Source: Bog-159 sp050008575
GTDB taxonomy: Bacteria; Acidobacteriota; Terriglobia; Bryobacterales; Bryobacteraceae
DNA length: 64,000 nt
NCBI GenBank assembly: GCA_050008575.1
Contig: JBEKMJ010000009.1
Span: 1-64,000, forward strand
Direction: 5' to 3'
The position numbers and the translations under genes were made by a program. How positions within the stretch are numbered: the stretch's first letter is position 1; each line of letters starts with the position of its first letter. The notes under the pieces were generated by a model, which made no database searches, was not told the origin of the DNA, and saw only the letters and a program-made list of their open reading frames with translations. This document shows, piece by piece, positions 32,750-42,045 of this stretch.

Positions 32750-34438
32750 TCAGGCGGGAACGGGGGGAGCGACGATTTCTCCGAATTTTACATCTATTAC
32801 GCCGCGCGGGGTAAGTCGCCAGCCGGGCAGGAAATCACAGGTCAGGAAAAGCAGCGCGTAGAGAGCATCGCCAAAAGGGAAGCCGGCGGCGCGCATACGC
32901 TGTTCCAAGTCGGCTTGCGCGCGAACCGTAGCGGCGAACGGCTGGGGCGACATCATGCCGGCGATGGGTAATGGGAATTGCCAGCCATCGGCGGTGGCGA
33001 TGCCTCCCCCCATTTCGATTACGGATTGGGCGGCGCGGCGCATAGCTGGCAGATGGCGGCCGATTGCCAGCAGATGCGTGGTGGTGTTGTAGGTGGCGGC
33101 GAGCGCGACCAGCCCCGGGGCAAAGGCGCGCAGCCAGCATGAGACAGTCCAGCGGCCTGCGCGGTCGAGCAGAATCGCCAGCACCAGGCCATCCGGTACG
33201 GCATCGTACCGCCACGGATGGAAGCCGCCGACGCGGGTGATGACGTTGCTCGCGAATTCGATGACCGGGAGATTGGCAGGCAGTCGCCACTCCGAAGCGA
33301 GCGGAGCGAATCGCGGGCGCATGCCCAGCGCATCCCAGTCAAGCGTGGGCAAATCGACGGAGAGGCGGCCGTCTTGGAAGACGTCCACGCCATTGGCGAT
33401 GACGCGCACGGGCCGGAAACGTTCCAGATCGGGCAGCAGCACCAAGTCCGCCAGACGGCCGGGCGCGATGCCACCGACTTCCTCGTCCATATGATAGTAA
33501 GTCGCGGGATTGATGGTAGCCATTTGGATGGCGGTCACTGGGGGCACGCCGGCGGCCACGATACGGCGCAAGGCTTCGTCGATGAATCCGCCATGGGCGA
33601 TGAAGCCGGGCGCGGGACCATCCACGGTGAGCATCAGACGCCGCGTATCGGCGCGCATTTCGGTGATGGCACAGGCCAGTTCCGGCATGTCGGGACGAAG
33701 GGAACTGTGGCGCAGCATAGTCCAGAGGCCGACGCGCAATCGGTCCATGACTTCGCGCGCGGTGATGGCTTCATGGCACGCGCCGATGCCGGCGGCCGCG
33801 ACGGCGTTCAGTTTCTCATAAGATGCACCGGCGGTATGGCCGTCGGCGCGCTTGCCGAGCGCGCGGGCGTGGGCGATGGCCTCGAGCACGCACGCGTTGC
33901 CGCGCACGGCTTCCGGCCAGCGCGTGAGCTCGGCGGCCCCGGCCACTTCCTCGCGCGCCAGCAGCGGCCGCAGCTTTTCGAGGGCGAAATCCGCGGCTTC
34001 ACCGTCATATTGCGATTGGGAAAGCAACCGGACGAGCCAGCGATAGCGTACGGGCAAGCCGCGCAAGGCGTCGAGCATTTGTATGAAACCGTCCGGTCCG
34101 GCTTGCAGGTAGAAGAAGAGATCGTCGTTGAAGACCAGGGTGGTGCCGCCGGGCAGGATGCCCTCGACCATGCTTACGGGGTTGTATAAGAGCCAGGGAT
34201 GGCCGTGCGGCTCAATCCATCCAGGCGCGAGGTAGAGACCAGTGGCGTCCAGCATCTCGTGGGCCGCGAGTTGGCGAGGACCGACATAGGCGATGCGGTT
34301 GCCCGCCAGCGCAACGTTAGCGCCGCCGGCTTGCAGAATTTCGCCGGAGTAGACATTCACAACGCGTGCGCCTTGGATGAGCCGGTCGGCCGGGGCGTCG
34401 CCGCGGGCTACGGCTACCAGATGCTGGCGGTGGTGCAT
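32750..34438 (-). CDS. Adenine deaminase-like amidohydrolase
   Basis: A 562-residue amidohydrolase. The N-terminal beta domain has DRLIQGARVVNVYSGEI, metal motif LAPGWIEPHGHPW (HxH), later histidines in GHTAGASYEKLN and GACHEAITAREV, IAHGGFIDEALRRIVAAGV and the late GRLADLVLLPDLE. The C-terminal half ends with a typical adenine deaminase C-domain (FLTCDFLPGWRLTPRGVIDV). Deamination of adenine to hypoxanthine is the family activity; specificity is not proven. ATG at 34438 was chosen because the conserved N-terminus starts there. It is divergent from the SBBP gene. Confidence 0.85.
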   Translation of the reverse strand: MHHRQHLVAVARGDAPADRLIQGARVVNVYSGEILQAGGANVALAGNRIAYVGPRQLAAHEMLDATGLYLAPGWIEPHGHPWLLYNPVSMVEGILPGGTTLVFNDDLFFYLQAGPDGFIQMLDALRGLPVRYRWLVRLLSQSQYDGEAADFALEKLRPLLAREEVAGAAELTRWPEAVRGNACVLEAIAHARALGKRADGHTAGASYEKLNAVAAAGIGACHEAITAREVMDRLRVGLWTMLRHSSLRPDMPELACAITEMRADTRRLMLTVDGPAPGFIAHGGFIDEALRRIVAAGVPPVTAIQMATINPATYYHMDEEVGGIAPGRLADLVLLPDLERFRPVRVIANGVDVFQDGRLSVDLPTLDWDALGMRPRFAPLASEWRLPANLPVIEFASNVITRVGGFHPWRYDAVPDGLVLAILLDRAGRWTVSCWLRAFAPGLVALAATYNTTTHLLAIGRHLPAMRRAAQSVIEMGGGIATADGWQFPLPIAGMMSPQPFAATVRAQADLEQRMRAAGFPFGDALYALLFLTCDFLPGWRLTPRGVIDVKFGEIVAPPVPA

Positions 34439-34491
34439 TCGTCCGATTGTACTCGAACGTAACCAACAGTCCGTATGGCGCGTATGGTGTC

Positions 34492-34520
34492 TTGACATAC
34501 CGGTCATCCAGGAGTAGATT
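34492..34520 (+). promoter_or_regulatory. Sigma70-type promoter TTGACA-N17-TAGATT for the SBBP gene
   Basis: TTGACA at 34492-34497 and TAGATT at 34515-34520 are 17 bases apart, and the -10 ends 7 bases before the ATG at 34528. The predicted transcript would begin at the start codon. A weak AGGAG lies inside the spacer and would not be transcribed. Confidence 0.65.
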
Positions 34521-34527
34521 TCGGACC

Positions 34528-37500
34528 ATGACACGCCACTACGCGATGTTGACGAGTCTCGCGCTGCTTAGTGCGAGCTCGATATTACACGGCGCCGCTC
34601 CGTCTTCGGAAATCGTGGATAAGCTGAGTAAGTTGCCTTTGGCATTCGAAGAGAACCGGGGCCAGGCGCCGCCGAGGGTCGACTTTATGGCCCGGGGAGG
34701 GGGTTACAGTGTTTTTCTTTCGCGGGGAAACGCCAGCATCTCGCTGCGGCGCGGCAAATCGGCCGACCCGGTTACGATTGAGTTACGGCTGGTGGGCGCG
34801 AGCCAGGAGGCGGCGGCCTTGGCGCGCCAGCCGCTGCCGGGTAAGGTGAATTACTTCCTGGGGAACGATCCCAAGCGCTGGCGGACGGATATACCTACGT
34901 TTCAGCGCGTGCAGTATCCGCGCGTCTATCCGGGGATCGATCTGGCCTACTATGGCGATGAAGGCCGCGTGGAATATGATTTCCTAGTGGCCCCCAATGC
35001 CGATCCGGATGCCATCCGCCTGGCGGTGGATGGAACCCGCAGTGTGTCGGTGGACGGCAATGGCGACCTGGTGCTGGAAACCGGGAGCGGCGCAGTGCGC
35101 TTTCGCAGGCCGCTGGCCTATCAGGAAATCGCGGGTGCGCGGCACGAGGTTGAAAGCCGGTATGTGCTCACGGGCGCCCATGCGGTCGGCTTCGCCGTGG
35201 GACCCCATGACGCGCGCCAAGCCTTGGTGATCGATCCGTCGCTGGTTTATTCCACTTACCTGGGCGGCAGCACGTACGACTGGGCGCAGGCCATCGCATT
35301 GGATGCCGGTGGAAACGCCTATGTAACCGGTTTTACCGAGTCCATGGACTTCCCGCTAGTGAATCCCGAGCAGCCGTTCTTCCCGGGCTCTTCCGCGATT
35401 TTTGTTTCCAAGCTCGCCGCCGATGGAGCCAGCCTGGTTTACTCGACATACCTGGCCGGCTCTTTATACGATTTTTCCTATTCGATCGCCGTAGATGGCA
35501 GCGGCAGCGCTTACGTCACGGGCTACACGGAGTCAACGGATTTCCCGGTGATGAATCCAATCTATGGCACCTTGAACGGAGCGACGGATGCGTTCTTAAC
35601 CAAGTTCAGCGCGGCGGGCGATGCGCTCGAGTACTCCACCTATCTGGGTGGATCCAGCAACGACTATGGCTACGGCGTTGCTGTAGATTCCAACAATGCG
35701 GCCTATCTCACAGGCCAAACCGTTTCATCGGACTTCCCGGTCACATCCGGCGCATACCAGACCTCGTCCGACGGTTCCTGCGGCTTCGTCACCAAGGTGA
35801 ACCCCAAGGGCTCGGCGCTAGCCTGGTCCACCTACTTCGGCCGGAATTGCAGCGCGAATCCAAAGGCCGTCGCGGTGAGCTCAAGCTTCAGTGTGTACCT
35901 GACGGGATACGCCTATAGCGGTTTCCCGGTGACCACAGGCGTTGCGCAGCCGATCTTCGGCGGCGTAGAAGACGCTTTTGTCACCATGCTGGATAAGACC
36001 GGCAAGACTCTGGTGTACTCGACGTATCTGGGCGGCAGCCAGGAAGACTATGGGGCCGCTATTGCCGTGGATGCGTCGGGCAATGCCTACGTCACCGGAT
36101 CCACGACCTCGCCGAACCTGCCGGTGACCGCATCGGCGCCCCAGCCAAAGCTGGCTGGAGGCTTCGACGGTTTTGTCGCCAAGCTCAACGCGTCGGGCAC
36201 AGCCTGGAGTTACCTGACCTACCTGGGTGGCGGGCGCGACGATTATGCCTACGGAATCGCCGTGGATAGCTCCGGAAATGCAACCGTCGTGGGCTCCACA
36301 ATCTCAGTCGACTTTCCGATGACAGCGGCCTTGCAGCCCAGCCTCGCCGGAAATTCAACCCTGGTGTTCAAGACAACTTCGACCGGATCGTCGTGGAACG
36401 AGTCGGACGCGGGCTTGGGCGACCAACCCTACTCCATGGCTATCGACCCGGCTTCGGGCGCGCATTTGCTGGCGGCCACCGCGGCCGGCTTGTATCAAAG
36501 CCTGGACGGCGGCGCGCACTGGACCGGCGTCAGCTCATTTCTGGGTTCGTTCATGGCGGCTGTGGCTTTCAGCACAGCCGGAGGGCCGGTCTATGCCGCT
36601 TCTGAAGCTTCCGTGTATTCGAGCGCGGACAATGGAGTTACCTGGACGTTTGCCGGGATCGCGCCTTGCGGCGTGGGTACTATAGTGGCCGATCCTGCTA
36701 CGCCCAGTACGCTGTATATCTCGAATGGGAACTCGTCCCTGTTTTTCTACCCGGCCTGCGTGGCCCAGAGCACGAATGGCGGCGCCACATGGACTAATTT
36801 GACCGGACTTACCTTCAACTATGCGGTTTACGGTCTCGCGATCAATCCTCTGTTTCCGGCGGTGTTGTATGCCGCCACGGATTCGGGACTCTACAAAAGC
36901 GGAAACTCAGGCGAGACCTGGACGCAGTTGACTTTCACGGGGTACACCAATCCTTATGTAACCGGCGTGATGGTAAGCCCCGTACAGCCGGCAGTAGTGT
37001 ATGCCAACGTCTACGACAGCATTTGGAAGAGCACAAATTCCGGCAGCACCTGGACCTCGTTGAACGACTACGGGGTGGCCAGCATGGCTATTGCGCCTTC
37101 GAAACCCTCCGTCCTCTATGCGGGAACGTATGGCAACGGCATGTGGGTCAGTTCCAATGCCGGTTCCTCCTGGTTGCCCGCCGGTTTGACGGGCGATACT
37201 ATTCTTGCCACGGCTGTGGATCCCACCAATTCGGCCACAGTCTACGCCGGTCTCGAGGTCTATCCGGACGCTTTCGTAGCCAAGCTCAACACCGCGGGCA
37301 GTAAGCTGGCTTACTCCACTTACTTGGGCGGGACCGGTTCCGATTTCGCGTATGGGGTGGCCATTAACGGCAGCGGTAATGCGATCGTGGCGGGACAAAC
37401 GCTCTCGACGGATTTTCCGTCCACGGCCGGCGCATTCCAGCCCGCGGACGGTGTAGGCCGTGAGGCGGGTTTTGTGGCGGAAGTCAGCGGGAAGACACCC

Positions 37501-38148
37501 GCCTGCACATACACTGCCTCGCCGGCTTCCTATCTGTTCTACTCTTTTGGCGGGACGCTGGATTTGAGCGTGGTTGCGCCCAGCGGTTGCGCGTGGACGG
37601 CCACACCCAACGTTTCCTGGATTACGGTGACTAGAGGACAGGGCCCCGGCGTGGGACCGCTGGCCATCGGCGTAGCCTCCAACACCGGCGCGGCGCGCAC
37701 CGGAAGCATCGCGATCGGGACCGGCAGCGTCGCCATTACGCAGGTGGCGTCCGATTGCACCTATACACTTTCCACTTACGACCCCACCTTCCCGCAAACC
37801 GGCGGACCACTGAGTATTCAAGTCACCGCCGGCGCGGGTTGCCAATGGAATGTCTCGTCCCTGCCGCTGTGGCTGACGGTGACTTCGGGGGCCAGCGGCA
37901 CGGGCAACGGAACCGTGAAGCTGAAGGCAGCCGCCAATCCGTTCCCCGTTACGCGATATGGCTATCCGACCATAGCCGGCAACTTTGTGGAGGCGAGCGA
38001 AACCGGAACGACTCCCGAGGCCGGCCGGACACCTGCCGGAACGCCGAATCGGTTGGCTCCGCGCTGCGTTCCCTTGGGCGCTGCCTGCCCGGCGGGGGCG
38101 GCCCAGCGTCCGCAGCCACCCGGCCTGGTGTTGAAGCTCGCGCGTTAA
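34528..38148 (+). CDS. Secreted SBBP-repeat / BNR-like / BACON protein
   Basis: A 1206-residue exported protein. Signal peptide 1-22; then an N-terminal domain typical of SBBP proteins (LAFEENRGQAPPRVDFMARG, VNYFLGNDPKRWRTDIPTF, YPGIDLAYYG). About seven SBBP repeats follow (pattern YSTYLGGS..D.A..IAVD..GNAYVTG). A block of BNR/sortilin-like turns (SxDGGxxWT, about residues 610-900) comes next, then one more SBBP pair and two BACON-type domains (WITVTRGQGPG, LWLTVTSGASG). The second BACON copy breaks off after GYPTIAGNF into a Pro/Arg-rich tail, perhaps a frame change or degenerate end. It may be a cell-surface or extracellular adhesin-like protein; the activity is unknown. Confidence 0.88.
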   Translation: MTRHYAMLTSLALLSASSILHGAAPSSEIVDKLSKLPLAFEENRGQAPPRVDFMARGGGYSVFLSRGNASISLRRGKSADPVTIELRLVGASQEAAALARQPLPGKVNYFLGNDPKRWRTDIPTFQRVQYPRVYPGIDLAYYGDEGRVEYDFLVAPNADPDAIRLAVDGTRSVSVDGNGDLVLETGSGAVRFRRPLAYQEIAGARHEVESRYVLTGAHAVGFAVGPHDARQALVIDPSLVYSTYLGGSTYDWAQAIALDAGGNAYVTGFTESMDFPLVNPEQPFFPGSSAIFVSKLAADGASLVYSTYLAGSLYDFSYSIAVDGSGSAYVTGYTESTDFPVMNPIYGTLNGATDAFLTKFSAAGDALEYSTYLGGSSNDYGYGVAVDSNNAAYLTGQTVSSDFPVTSGAYQTSSDGSCGFVTKVNPKGSALAWSTYFGRNCSANPKAVAVSSSFSVYLTGYAYSGFPVTTGVAQPIFGGVEDAFVTMLDKTGKTLVYSTYLGGSQEDYGAAIAVDASGNAYVTGSTTSPNLPVTASAPQPKLAGGFDGFVAKLNASGTAWSYLTYLGGGRDDYAYGIAVDSSGNATVVGSTISVDFPMTAALQPSLAGNSTLVFKTTSTGSSWNESDAGLGDQPYSMAIDPASGAHLLAATAAGLYQSLDGGAHWTGVSSFLGSFMAAVAFSTAGGPVYAASEASVYSSADNGVTWTFAGIAPCGVGTIVADPATPSTLYISNGNSSLFFYPACVAQSTNGGATWTNLTGLTFNYAVYGLAINPLFPAVLYAATDSGLYKSGNSGETWTQLTFTGYTNPYVTGVMVSPVQPAVVYANVYDSIWKSTNSGSTWTSLNDYGVASMAIAPSKPSVLYAGTYGNGMWVSSNAGSSWLPAGLTGDTILATAVDPTNSATVYAGLEVYPDAFVAKLNTAGSKLAYSTYLGGTGSDFAYGVAINGSGNAIVAGQTLSTDFPSTAGAFQPADGVGREAGFVAEVSGKTPACTYTASPASYLFYSFGGTLDLSVVAPSGCAWTATPNVSWITVTRGQGPGVGPLAIGVASNTGAARTGSIAIGTGSVAITQVASDCTYTLSTYDPTFPQTGGPLSIQVTAGAGCQWNVSSLPLWLTVTSGASGTGNGTVKLKAAANPFPVTRYGYPTIAGNFVEASETGTTPEAGRTPAGTPNRLAPRCVPLGAACPAGAAQRPQPPGLVLKLAR

Positions 38149-38286
38149 AAGGGATGCGCGGCCAGTAAGATTGCCTACACGCAGTATGCATATTTTGCGT
38201 GGCGTCCGGGCACACGTGCTTTGCTTTCAACTTCCTGGAGATTGGCAGAAAAGGTGCTTGTACCACTGGGCCAAGGAGGAAGACTC

Positions 38287-38574
38287 ATGTTACGACACAG
38301 CAAGCTCGCGTTGATTCTCGGATTGGCAGGCGCCCTGGCGGGGCTGCCATCCCTGACTGCGGCGGAGAAGGACCCGGACGCAGCGGGCGTGGCTGAGGCC
38401 ATCCGCTTCGAAAAAGCCAAGCAGGCGGCTGCCGACCGGCAAGCGCGCATTGAAGAGGCGCACGAACGAGCGCAATCCGCGGATCGAGCGGTTTCCGAGC
38501 CGCAGGGCAAACCGCGCGCAGTAAAGAGCGCGGCGGCGCGGAAGGCTGCGCTGGAACAAGGCAAGTCGCAATAG
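38287..38574 (+). CDS. Small exported Ala/Lys-rich protein
   Basis: A 95-residue protein with signal peptide MLRHSKLALILGLAGALAG...TAA and a charged helical remainder (AIRFEKAKQAAADRQARIEEAHERA) likely to form a coiled coil. I do not recognise a family. A strong AAGGAGGA site is 7 bases before the ATG, and codon use matches neighbours, so it is a real gene. Confidence 0.65.
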   Translation: MLRHSKLALILGLAGALAGLPSLTAAEKDPDAAGVAEAIRFEKAKQAAADRQARIEEAHERAQSADRAVSEPQGKPRAVKSAAARKAALEQGKSQ

Positions 38575-38586
38575 GGCGGGCTTGCC

Positions 38587-38606
38587 GGCGCATGGCGCCG
38601 CCCCAC
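38587..38606. repeat. Hairpin cassette upstream of the Kbl-like gene
   Basis: GGCGC-ATG-GCGCC followed by GCCCCAC; these 20 bases are identical to 1094-1113 inside pxpC. Confidence 0.6.
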
Positions 38607-38621
38607 CGGGTTGTCCCACGT

Positions 38622-38627
38622 TAGACT
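38622..38627 (+). promoter_or_regulatory. Candidate -10 element (TAGACT), leaderless spacing
   Basis: TAGACT ends 7 bases before the ATG at 38635. The intervening GGGGAAT is a poor ribosome binding site. Confidence 0.4.
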
Positions 38628-38634
38628 GGGGAAT

Positions 38635-39822
38635 ATGAACGATCCTCTGGCGTACCTGGGAGAGCAGTTGGAAGCCTGGAAGCGGGCCGGAACCTACCAG
38701 CGGCTGCGCATTTTGGAATCGGAGAGCGCCGCCGAGTCGCGCTTCGACGGCAAGCTAGTAATCAACCTCGCGTCCAACAATTATCTGGGGCTGACCACGC
38801 ATCCCAAGCTGCGCGAAGCGGCGTTGGAGGCCACCCGGCGCTACGGCGTGGGGTCGGGCGCGGTGCGCACAATCTCCGGCACCATGACGCTGCACATGCA
38901 GCTCGAAGAACGCATCGCGCGCTTCAAGAACGTGGAAGCGTGCGTCGTGTTTCAATCCGGGTTCGCGGCGAACGCCGGCACCGTGGCGGCCGTTCTGACT
39001 CCCGAAGACCACATTATTTCCGACGAGTTGAATCACGCCAGCATCATCGACGGCTGCCGGCTTTCGCGCGCGAAGATACACGTCTTTCCCCACAAGGACA
39101 CAGCCGCGGCGGAACGAAAGCTGGCGGAGTTGGACGGTCAGCCCGGGCGCAAGCTGCTGATCACGGACGGCGTGTTTTCGATGGATGGCGATATTGGGCC
39201 GCTGCCGGGACTGGTGGAAGCCGCCGAACGGCATGGCGCCATCATGATGGTGGACGACGCACACTCATCCGGAGTGTTGGGGCGCAACGGACGCGGCACC
39301 ATCGACCATTTCGGCTTGCACGGGCGCGTGCATATTCAGGTGGGCACGCTTTCGAAAGCCATCGGGGTGCTGGGCGGGTACGTGTGCGGCAGCCGGGCAT
39401 TGATCGAGTTTCTGTACCACCGGGCACGGCCGTTCCTGTTTTCGACTTCGCATCCGCCGGCGGTGGCGGCGTCCTGCATGGCCGCGTTCGATGTGCTGGA
39501 AGAAGAGCCGGAACGCATTGAAAAGCTGTGGGACAACACGCGCTATTTCAAGCGGGGCCTGGGCGCGGCCGGATTCAACACGGGAGTCAGCGAGACTCCC
39601 ATTACGCCGGTGATTGTGGGAGAGGCGCGCACGGCGCACGCGCTGTCGGCGGCACTGTTTGAAGAAGGCGTACTGGCTACCGGCATCGGGTTTCCAACAG
39701 TGGCGGAAGGCAAGGCGCGGGTGCGTACCATCGTCACCGCGACGCACACGCGCGAGGAGTTGGACCGGGCTTTGGAAGTGTTTGCGCGGGTGGGGAAGAA
39801 GCTGGGGATTCTCCTCGGTTGA
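38635..39822 (+). CDS. kbl: Glycine C-acetyltransferase / alpha-oxoamine synthase
   Basis: A 395-residue PLP enzyme of the alpha-oxoamine synthase family (KBL, BioF, serine palmitoyltransferase). Visible marks are NLASNNYLGLTTHP, the glycine loop YGVGSGAVRTISGT, DELNHASIIDGCRLS, MMVDDAHSSGVLGRNGRG and the PLP lysine in VGTLSKAIGVLGGY. The overall pattern fits glycine C-acetyltransferase, which makes 2-amino-3-oxobutyrate from glycine and acetyl-CoA. BioF or a sphingolipid-type synthase cannot be excluded, and no threonine dehydrogenase gene is nearby. Confidence 0.85.
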   Translation: MNDPLAYLGEQLEAWKRAGTYQRLRILESESAAESRFDGKLVINLASNNYLGLTTHPKLREAALEATRRYGVGSGAVRTISGTMTLHMQLEERIARFKNVEACVVFQSGFAANAGTVAAVLTPEDHIISDELNHASIIDGCRLSRAKIHVFPHKDTAAAERKLAELDGQPGRKLLITDGVFSMDGDIGPLPGLVEAAERHGAIMMVDDAHSSGVLGRNGRGTIDHFGLHGRVHIQVGTLSKAIGVLGGYVCGSRALIEFLYHRARPFLFSTSHPPAVAASCMAAFDVLEEEPERIEKLWDNTRYFKRGLGAAGFNTGVSETPITPVIVGEARTAHALSAALFEEGVLATGIGFPTVAEGKARVRTIVTATHTREELDRALEVFARVGKKLGILLG

Positions 39823-39871
39823 CCGCTGCCGCGCGCAGTGATAGCGTCGATTCGATGTAAGGAGAGGGACG

Positions 39872-42037
39872 ATGCCATTTCTCAGGCTTAGGATCTCGCG
39901 CGCGTGTGGAGTTGCGGCCGCGCTCGGCTTGGCGACAGTGTGTGCGTCGCCGGCGCAACCGGTCAGTTTTCATGCCGCGCGCGCCCACGGCGTGGCGGGA
40001 CTTGCAGCTAGCGTGGCCGCCGCCGATCTGAACGGCGATGGGAAACCGGATCTGGCGGTTGCCTGTGGCGCCGGCGACGCCGCCGGGCTCGTCGCGATTC
40101 TGTTCGGCAATGGCGCCGATGGCTTTCTGTCCGCCGGACGTTACCCGGTGGGCGTAACGCCTTCCGGTATTGCCATTGGCGACTTTAATGGCGATGGAAA
40201 ACCCGATCTGGCCGTGAGCAACAGGGGATCCAATAACGTCTCGATCTTACTCGGTAACGGCGACGGCACCTTCCAGCCGCAGACAACTTACAACGCGCAC
40301 ACGCAGCCGGACTTCGTCGCGGTTGCGGATTTCAATGGCGACGGCAAGCTCGACCTGGTGGTAGTGAACAAAACCTCCAACGATGTTTCGATCCTGTTAG
40401 GAAATGGGGATGGCACCTTCCGGACGGCCGTGAACTATGCGGTTGCGGATGAGCCGCTGTGGGTGACGGTGGGCGATTTCAACGGAGATGGGAAGCCCGA
40501 CCTGGCGGTAGCCAGCTATTCCTCCAACATTTCAATTCTGCTGGGCAAGGGCGGAGGCGCTTTCCAGCCGGCGGTGAATTACAACATGGGCGACCATACG
40601 CCGCAATCCGTGGTCTCGGCGGATTTCACCGGCGATGGAAACTTGGACCTGGCTACCGGCGGCAACTATGGCGTCACCCTTCTGGTGGGCAACGGCAATG
40701 GCACCTTCCAGCCGCCGGTGTTCCTGGAGAACGACTTCGGCGGGTATGGCGCGGCGGTGGTGATCGACTTCCATCGCAATGGCAAGCCCGGCCTGGCGGT
40801 CGCGAACCTTTCGGTGGGCGGATTTTTGATCCTGGCGCGTAACAGTCAGGGAAGCTGGGAGGCTCCCGCCGGTTGCGGCGGCCAGTTGGCGGACGGTCTG
40901 GCCGTTGCGGATTTCAACGGGGACGGCGTCATGGACGTGGCGGCGGCCAGTTTCCTCGGCGAGGACGTTTCGGTCTACGCGGGCGAGCGAAGCGGGACGT
41001 TCGACCAGGCCACCGCCTATTTCGACGGCCAGTACCCGACGGCCATCGCCGTGGGCGACTTCAATGGCGATGGCAAGGCGGACATGGCTGTGGCCGTAAG
41101 TTACGCCGCGGCCATCCTGCTGGGCAACGGGGACGGAACCTTCCAGACGAGCAGTTATGCCGCGGTGGGGCAGTGCCAAGCGATCGCAGTGGCGGATTTC
41201 AATGGCGACGGGAATCAGGATGTGGCCATCGCGTGCTTCAACGCCGGCGAGAATCCGCTCTTTCCGGGCACCGTCGAAATCCTGCTGGGAAACGGCAACG
41301 GCACTTTCCGGACCGGGGAAACCTTCAACGTAGGAAGCTTTCCGTGCGGGATGGTGGCCGGCGACTTCAACCGCGATGGCAAGCAGGACTTGGCGGTGGT
41401 CAATAACTATTCGAACAATATCTCGATCCTGCTCGGCAATGGCGACGGAACCTTTCAAACACAGGTGACTTACGCGGTGGGAAGCTACCCGGCCGCGCTG
41501 GCGGCAGGCGACTTCAATGGCGATGGGAAACTGGACCTGGTCACGGTGTTCGGCAGCAGCGCCGCGATCCTGTTAGGGAACGGTGACGGCACCTTCAAAC
41601 CGCCGGTGACATATCCCGCGGGAAGCCCGTCTTCAGTAGCGGTAGGGGATTTCAATGGCGATGGCAAGCTGGATCTGGCGCTAACGGACGCTCTTACGGA
41701 TGAGGTTGCGGTCCTGCTGGGCCGCGGGGACGGGAGTTTTCAACCGTACGTCGGCTATCGGGTGAACACAAGCCCAAACGCAGTGGTAGCCGCGGACTTG
41801 AATGGAGACGGAAAGCTGGACGTGGCGGCGATTAACGCCTATGGCGCGGTGGCCATTCTGGTAGGCCGGGGCGATGGCGGCTTCGACTACCAACCCACGA
41901 ATTTCATTGGAGGATCCGCTTACACGTATCCGACCGCAATCTCGGCGGGCGACTTCAACGGGGACGGGAAGGCGGATCTGGCGGTGGCCCTGGGGGTATC
42001 GGATACCATCGGCGTGTTGCTAAGCACGGTCCCGTAA
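39872..42037 (+). CDS. Secreted FG-GAP/VCBS repeat protein
   Basis: A 721-residue exported protein with a signal peptide (about 1-28) followed by some thirteen FG-GAP/VCBS units of the form VAVGDFNGDGKPDLAV...SILLGNGDGTFQ. Each unit carries a calcium-binding DxNxDGxxD loop. They should fold into one or two seven-bladed beta propellers. No catalytic domain is seen. A GGAGAGGG site precedes the ATG. The role is probably extracellular binding. Confidence 0.9.
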   Translation: MPFLRLRISRACGVAAALGLATVCASPAQPVSFHAARAHGVAGLAASVAAADLNGDGKPDLAVACGAGDAAGLVAILFGNGADGFLSAGRYPVGVTPSGIAIGDFNGDGKPDLAVSNRGSNNVSILLGNGDGTFQPQTTYNAHTQPDFVAVADFNGDGKLDLVVVNKTSNDVSILLGNGDGTFRTAVNYAVADEPLWVTVGDFNGDGKPDLAVASYSSNISILLGKGGGAFQPAVNYNMGDHTPQSVVSADFTGDGNLDLATGGNYGVTLLVGNGNGTFQPPVFLENDFGGYGAAVVIDFHRNGKPGLAVANLSVGGFLILARNSQGSWEAPAGCGGQLADGLAVADFNGDGVMDVAAASFLGEDVSVYAGERSGTFDQATAYFDGQYPTAIAVGDFNGDGKADMAVAVSYAAAILLGNGDGTFQTSSYAAVGQCQAIAVADFNGDGNQDVAIACFNAGENPLFPGTVEILLGNGNGTFRTGETFNVGSFPCGMVAGDFNRDGKQDLAVVNNYSNNISILLGNGDGTFQTQVTYAVGSYPAALAAGDFNGDGKLDLVTVFGSSAAILLGNGDGTFKPPVTYPAGSPSSVAVGDFNGDGKLDLALTDALTDEVAVLLGRGDGSFQPYVGYRVNTSPNAVVAADLNGDGKLDVAAINAYGAVAILVGRGDGGFDYQPTNFIGGSAYTYPTAISAGDFNGDGKADLAVALGVSDTIGVLLSTVP

Positions 42038-42045
42038 GCTGGCGG

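Noticed and set aside
32750..34438. Long plus-strand frame (33218-34189) opposite the adenine deaminase gene
   Set aside because: It has no family features and mirrors the high-GC coding strand.
39872..42037. DNA-level tandem repeats in the FG-GAP gene as a mobile or regulatory array
   Set aside because: They are explained by repeated calcium-loop protein units in one reading frame.
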